The notes under the pieces are model-generated. The model was not told the origin of the DNA. It saw only the letters and a list, made by a program, of their open reading frames with translations, and searched no databases. From Comamonas testosteroni (GTDB lineage Bacteria > Pseudomonadota > Gammaproteobacteria > Burkholderiales > Burkholderiaceae_C), in NCBI RefSeq assembly GCF_003569915.1, contig NZ_KZ984456.1:32352-96351 (forward strand): a stretch of DNA of 64,000 bases. The letters are read 5' to 3'. This document shows, piece after piece, positions 60,057 through 64,000 of the stretch; the first letter of the stretch is position 1; the number at the start of each line of letters is the position of its first letter. Position numbers and translations under genes: made by a program.

Positions 60057-63000
60057 CTCCGGTAAGTCGGTAGAGGCGGTCAAACTGTGCCCTGGGTTCT
60101 TCTTTCTCGAAAGAATATTCTTGCTCTGATTTTTCACGTCGTTCCACCTCAACCTCTATAACCAAATCAAACCTTGCATCGTTTAGGAACTCGCTGAGTT
60201 GTCGACGATGTGCAAGAAGCCGATGCCCTTCAGAGCTAAAGCCGGTGCTATACCTGTCGTCGGGTACTTCCGCACCCCAGGACTCAAAAATAAACATAGG
60301 AGCGTGTCCCACCGCATCTGACCGTGTCCATTTCATCAAATCTTCGGAGTCTCGGGCCAATGCGTAGCGCTCCGTGACGAGCCGACCAGGACGCATGGGG
60401 ATGCACGCAACCGAACCTTTGAACTCGTCCTTGTCGCTCAAACCGCCATCTGCCTCAACAGAATGCAGCCAACCAGTGAGCCTGAAAGGACCACTACTCT
60501 CTTCGGCACCCTCATCCTCTTCGTGGGGCAACCTATAGTCCCAAGCACTCTCCATAGTCTGAAGCGCGCGGACCAACGCAGGTGCCGTGCGGCGGTCGGC
60601 CAGAGCACTCGACACCTTGATGGACTCTTCCTGCTTTTCTAAGCAGCGTGTTGCACGTGCATAGACAACTGCATAATCTGGACGATCCTCCGGGAAAACC
60701 TCGCGCCGGTGCTCACCTTCATCGACGGACTCAACCCACCCGCGTGTATCTCCCGGGCTAAAGCACCAGTTCTGAGCCACTAACGGGGTTGGACAAGCCA
60801 GGTCAATCGGCCAAAGCGGAGGTTCGGCAGGACGGATGTTTCGAATTCGCTCGTCAAGGCTTCCCCAACTGCTACCAGATCGGTCAGGCTTTGGCAGCGG
60901 CTCTGTTTTGAGCAGTTCGCCTGCAGCACACCACATGGCGTGCCATTCGAGGTAGGTGCTGAAGCGCTCGACAGTTGGCAGCGAACCGTGGCTATGGTTA
61001 GTCAGGTTGTAGTTGTACCGATCCAATGACTTGCGCCGTGGCTCGTGATCCCAGCGGTAGGAGTCCTCATTGCCCCCCCACATGTCGACGATCCAATGAT
61101 CGGCTTCCGCGCAGAAACGATCGAGATCGACATTGGCGAAACTATTGATGATGTTGCTATACCAGTAGGGCTTGGTATCCATTTCATCAAAGTGAAAGCG
61201 TGTTGTACGTTCAGTCGAGCCACGACCGTGTACCAATCCGCGCCTCCTGCTTTGACCGGCTTGTTTGGCATAAGGGATGCAGGACTTGTTGACACGCTCC
61301 AGCGCGGCTCGAGCATCGGCTTGCAGGGGTCTCCAACCTGCAGCAATCAGCGCCTGGCATGCATCGAGTGCCACAGCCCGTACTAGCATGTGTGGAAATT
61401 CATCATTGAGCGCGATACTGAGGAGATTCTCGCCAGCCTGAAACGCAACTTCGGGACGTTCGTGAGCGATACGCTCCCAGATAAGAACGAGCCATAGACG
61501 GGCGGCAAGCCAGTAGAAAGGAAGTTCGGCCGAACGAAATGCCGGCATTTGGCGCACTTCGTGCATGAAGGCTAGGTTTCGCAGTGCGGCGACGCAGCCA
61601 GTCGTAGCGAGCCTGCGCGCAGCATGGGCTGCTCTCCAGCGCACACGGTGGTCAGGATCACCAAAACATGCGAAAACCGCTCCCGCCACAGCTGCATCCA
61701 CATTCGTAGGGTAATCGTCGTCTGGAGGCAGCGCTACCCGATCCGCATCCGAGAGCCTACTCACAAGTCGGCTCGCGTACCATTGTGCAAGGTGTGCGGC
61801 ATCCCGCGCTCCGAGGTAACTTGCAATGAGGCCGACGAGACGATGTATGCGCTCTGCGCTGAGGCGGCTGACATTCGCGCCGATACCGGCAATCATGAGG
61901 TCGGTGATCTCGGCCGGTTGTAGTTCTACGAGGGCCAAAACCGTATCGAAGTGATCTTCGTTGTAGCCATATGGGTTGGCATAGTGAACCAAGCTTAACT
62001 TGATGCACTCCGGCAAGCTGGATTTGCACCATTGAGCTACGGCAGGTGACGTTGCTCTCCATTCCTGAGCCGCGTCTACCAGCGCCCAGGACGTGTCGTA
62101 GGAGTTACTATCGGCCGTAAGCAGTCTGAGCGCATCCAAGTGCTTAATCCGGTCTCTGAGCGGCACTACGTGACGGACTTGTTGCAGTAGATCGCGGACA
62201 CTGACATAGCGTCGCTGAATTCGAAGCTCGTTTTGCCTTACATCGAGTGCTCGGCGAAGCATGTCGGCATCGGTTACATCTCGTAAGGTCCAAGGGCTGT
62301 CGGCGACGTTGTCTTGACGATCCGCCGGCACATACTCAGTGCGGTATGCACTGCCTTGGGGCTTGGGGATTCTCTCTACAAAGGCCTCCTGTGCCAGCAG
62401 AGCTGAACACCATGGACCTGTCAATTTAGCTCGCTGGACCAGTTGGCTGAGCTTTGAATTCCGGTCGTGTCGATGTCGAATCAGGGCATCCTGAGCAGCT
62501 GCTTCTGCCAGCATCGCGGCATCTTTGGAGTCGGTGGCTATTGCTAGAGCCAGAGCTTCGTTGACCGTGTCCCCATCTGAGCGTGTCATTAGGGCCAATG
62601 ACGATGCGTGCGCAGGAGAAAGCCAGCCTTGGGCAAGGCCTGCCTGAAGTAGGTCAGGCAAGGTGTTTCGAAGTTCTGCGACGTTTTCGTCGTCCCATCT
62701 GACGACGTCCGCAAGCGCTCGTGGACCGTCCAATCGTGCCAACGCCGACATGGCGGCAGGCCATGGAAAGCCATCGTAGCCTTCCAGTCGCAAGCTGGCG
62801 TCAGCAACCACAGTCGTAGCATTACGCGACAGTTGTGCCCGATCAGAGAACTGCCCTGCTCCATGGGTGACGAGCTTTTCGAGCAGCTCGATCTGTGACA
62901 TGGCTTCGCGGTCTATATGCGCAGCGACCTGTACGGCGTTGTTGAAGACAGCACTCGCATCGTCCGGACTGATCGGACGTAGAAGCTTGGCCAATCTCAC

Positions 63001-63954
63001 CATGTCGGCGCATTTTTCGGAGGCGCCTACGCGTCGCTTAAACACGTTGTCAGCCGCGCGGACAATGTCGGTTGCAAGCGCTGGGTGTAGTTCGGCGCAC
63101 ACTGACTGTCGTGTAACAAGTGCCTCCGAAGGCGATGAGCCGGAATCCACCCATGACCAGTGCAGTGCATCTGAGCATTGTTTGGCGAGCGAAGGGGAAA
63201 GGCCCACTGCAACCAGATCCATCAGGCTGATCGCAGCTTCGACCTTCAAGTCGCGGCCTTGGTTCGAATGTCGGCGGCGATACTCACTCTCGCTTGCTTT
63301 GCTTGCGGTTGAGGTGAGCTCCTCTGCTAATGCTTCCATTGAGGCCCCACCGATAATCGCCCTGGCTCGTGCACGGTACACCGCAAAGACAGAGCCGACT
63401 AACTCCTCCAGTTCAGTGTCGTGTTCCTGCTCATGCTGGCGAGTAGCTCGCCGTGCGTATGCTGGGCTTTCCGGATCCACTGGCTCGACAGGCCTTGGTA
63501 CGAAAAAGTCTTCCGATGAGGGTTCATAACCACTTCGCATGCGCTGCAGAGTGAAACTGCGGAGCAGTATGTCCAACTTATTTGACTCATACCCGCTGCG
63601 CTGCTCGATGCGCCGCAGCTCGGGGGCACTGAGTTCTTCCAATAAATAATCGACGACAGAGCTGCGCACCTTTCTGGCTATCAGAATTTCTGCTGCGGTA
63701 AGAGCAGTACGCAACAAAGCATCGTATCGAGACTCCGTTGAATGCCTCTGATCAAAGTGCTTTCTAATTGAGGAACGCCGCCGGCACACGGCAGCAAGCC
63801 CGTCGGAGAGGATGGCGTCCGACACCCTGTGACCGGTACTTGCGAGTGGAACCGAGCACAACAATTTGCCAATCGAGGGTGTGCAGAATTTTGTGTAAAC
63901 GGACAATCCACCGCAGGCGCAAGTCTGCATGTCCGTAAGCACAATGACAACCAA
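59998..63954 (-). CDS. Very large helical-repeat protein, 5' end cut by an insertion sequence
   Basis: The open frame encodes 1318 residues and stays open to the window edge. The first about 27 residues come from an IS256-type end, so the native gene begins outside the preserved sequence and has lost its N-terminus. The rest is a long solenoid of helices with HEAT-like character (DPDHRVRWRAAHAARRLATT, FQAGENLLSIALNDEFPHML) and a mixed C-terminal domain. No Walker A or B motif is visible in this part. The size and helical body would fit the sensor half of a STAND-type ATPase with the NTPase domain lost, but this is unproven. Base composition is less GC-rich than neighbouring genes, and codon use looks foreign. 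Confidence 0.68.
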   Translation of the reverse strand: MVVIVLTDMQTCACGGLSVYTKFCTPSIGKLLCSVPLASTGHRVSDAILSDGLAAVCRRRSSIRKHFDQRHSTESRYDALLRTALTAAEILIARKVRSSVVDYLLEELSAPELRRIEQRSGYESNKLDILLRSFTLQRMRSGYEPSSEDFFVPRPVEPVDPESPAYARRATRQHEQEHDTELEELVGSVFAVYRARARAIIGGASMEALAEELTSTASKASESEYRRRHSNQGRDLKVEAAISLMDLVAVGLSPSLAKQCSDALHWSWVDSGSSPSEALVTRQSVCAELHPALATDIVRAADNVFKRRVGASEKCADMVRLAKLLRPISPDDASAVFNNAVQVAAHIDREAMSQIELLEKLVTHGAGQFSDRAQLSRNATTVVADASLRLEGYDGFPWPAAMSALARLDGPRALADVVRWDDENVAELRNTLPDLLQAGLAQGWLSPAHASSLALMTRSDGDTVNEALALAIATDSKDAAMLAEAAAQDALIRHRHDRNSKLSQLVQRAKLTGPWCSALLAQEAFVERIPKPQGSAYRTEYVPADRQDNVADSPWTLRDVTDADMLRRALDVRQNELRIQRRYVSVRDLLQQVRHVVPLRDRIKHLDALRLLTADSNSYDTSWALVDAAQEWRATSPAVAQWCKSSLPECIKLSLVHYANPYGYNEDHFDTVLALVELQPAEITDLMIAGIGANVSRLSAERIHRLVGLIASYLGARDAAHLAQWYASRLVSRLSDADRVALPPDDDYPTNVDAAVAGAVFACFGDPDHRVRWRAAHAARRLATTGCVAALRNLAFMHEVRQMPAFRSAELPFYWLAARLWLVLIWERIAHERPEVAFQAGENLLSIALNDEFPHMLVRAVALDACQALIAAGWRPLQADARAALERVNKSCIPYAKQAGQSRRRGLVHGRGSTERTTRFHFDEMDTKPYWYSNIINSFANVDLDRFCAEADHWIVDMWGGNEDSYRWDHEPRRKSLDRYNYNLTNHSHGSLPTVERFSTYLEWHAMWCAAGELLKTEPLPKPDRSGSSWGSLDERIRNIRPAEPPLWPIDLACPTPLVAQNWCFSPGDTRGWVESVDEGEHRREVFPEDRPDYAVVYARATRCLEKQEESIKVSSALADRRTAPALVRALQTMESAWDYRLPHEEDEGAEESSGPFRLTGWLHSVEADGGLSDKDEFKGSVACIPMRPGRLVTERYALARDSEDLMKWTRSDAVGHAPMFIFESWGAEVPDDRYSTGFSSEGHRLLAHRRQLSEFLNDARFDLVIEVEVERREKSEQEYSFEKEEPRAQFDRLYRLTGDGELSIAEGHLGTWLGDSR

Positions 63955-64000
63955 GAAACACGAAGTCCCTGAAGAACTGCTGGCGAAACTGCTGGCTGAT
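63876..64000 (+). mobile_element. Left end of an IS256-family insertion sequence
   Basis: GAGGGTGTGCAGAATTTTGT followed by GTAAACGGACA at about 63876-63905 has the look of an IS256-family terminal inverted repeat. A transposase start follows at 63944. The element runs off the window, so the right end and target duplication are not seen. Confidence 0.75.
63944..64000 (+). CDS. IS256-family transposase (3'-partial)
   Basis: Only the first 19 residues are in the window: MTTKKHEVPEELLAKLLAD. This is the typical N-terminus of IS256-family (DDE) transposases, which continue with a conserved GENGLLKQL segment outside the window. The ATG lies about 65 bases inside the terminal inverted repeat, as expected. 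Catalytic residues cannot be seen. Insertion removed the 5' end of the large gene on the opposite strand. Confidence 0.8.
   Translation, partial: MTTKKHEVPEELLAKLLAD

Noticed and set aside
1..64000. CRISPR array
   Set aside because: No series of regularly spaced direct repeats was seen and no cas-like genes are present.

Overview
This 64 kb window is GC-rich chromosomal DNA from a betaproteobacterium of the Burkholderiales, most likely family Comamonadaceae and close to Comamonas. The signs are a Pseudomonas-type pyrB/pyrC' pair, orphan Bug-type solute receptors, a cox operon with Burkholderiales-style accessory genes, and two interspersed repeat families in the gaps. The genus is an inference from gene content and order; no database was consulted.

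Layout. 1-8.2 kb: pyrB (cut by the window edge), catalytically dead pyrC', plsC, a LysR regulator, 8-oxoguanine deaminase and an NCS2 purine permease, then a Bug receptor. 8.3-16.7 kb: an ArsC-like protein with a shifted C-terminus, a DegP/MucD protease, a frameshifted ABC-ATPase/dual-specificity-phosphatase fusion with a small partner gene, a two-component system, a GAF-GGDEF cyclase and ElaA. 16.8-17.6 kb: an AT-rich islet against tRNA-Arg(CCT). 17.6-20 kb: divergent dmeF/dmeR with a visible operator, then two unknown genes. 20-30 kb: a VWA gene-tamA-tamB run, a MoxR ATPase with two small partners, and a DMP19-like gene. 30-37.5 kb: dihaem cytochrome c4, DUF1841, Kef-type antiporter, LysE exporter, MaoC hydratase, DUF4148, trmL, comF and a BioC-like methyltransferase. 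38-46.8 kb: aa3-type cytochrome c oxidase with its assembly genes (coxB, coxA, small assembly protein, ctaG, DUF2970, coxC, surf1, Sco-like, ctaB, sco). 47-48.8 kb: PAS-GGDEF-EAL protein. 48.8-55.8 kb: a tight seven-gene minus-strand operon starting with three lipid genes (hydroxylase, desaturase, ketoacyl synthase III fused to a haem-oxygenase-like domain) and continuing with four poorly known genes, including DUF2442-DMP19 and HTH-Imm22-like proteins. 56-58.2 kb: a second Bug receptor and rpoH behind a perfect CIRCE element. 58.2-64 kb: an accessory island with about 1.1 kb of gene-free sequence holding a 148 bp inverted-repeat element, then a two-gene unit with a very large helical-repeat protein whose 5' end is cut by an IS256-family insertion running off the window.

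The best candidates for undescribed biology are the seven-gene lipid operon with its two-domain synthase, the ABC-ATPase/phosphatase fusion, the CoxB protein with a peptidoglycan-binding-type OmpA tail, and the IS-broken large-protein pair.
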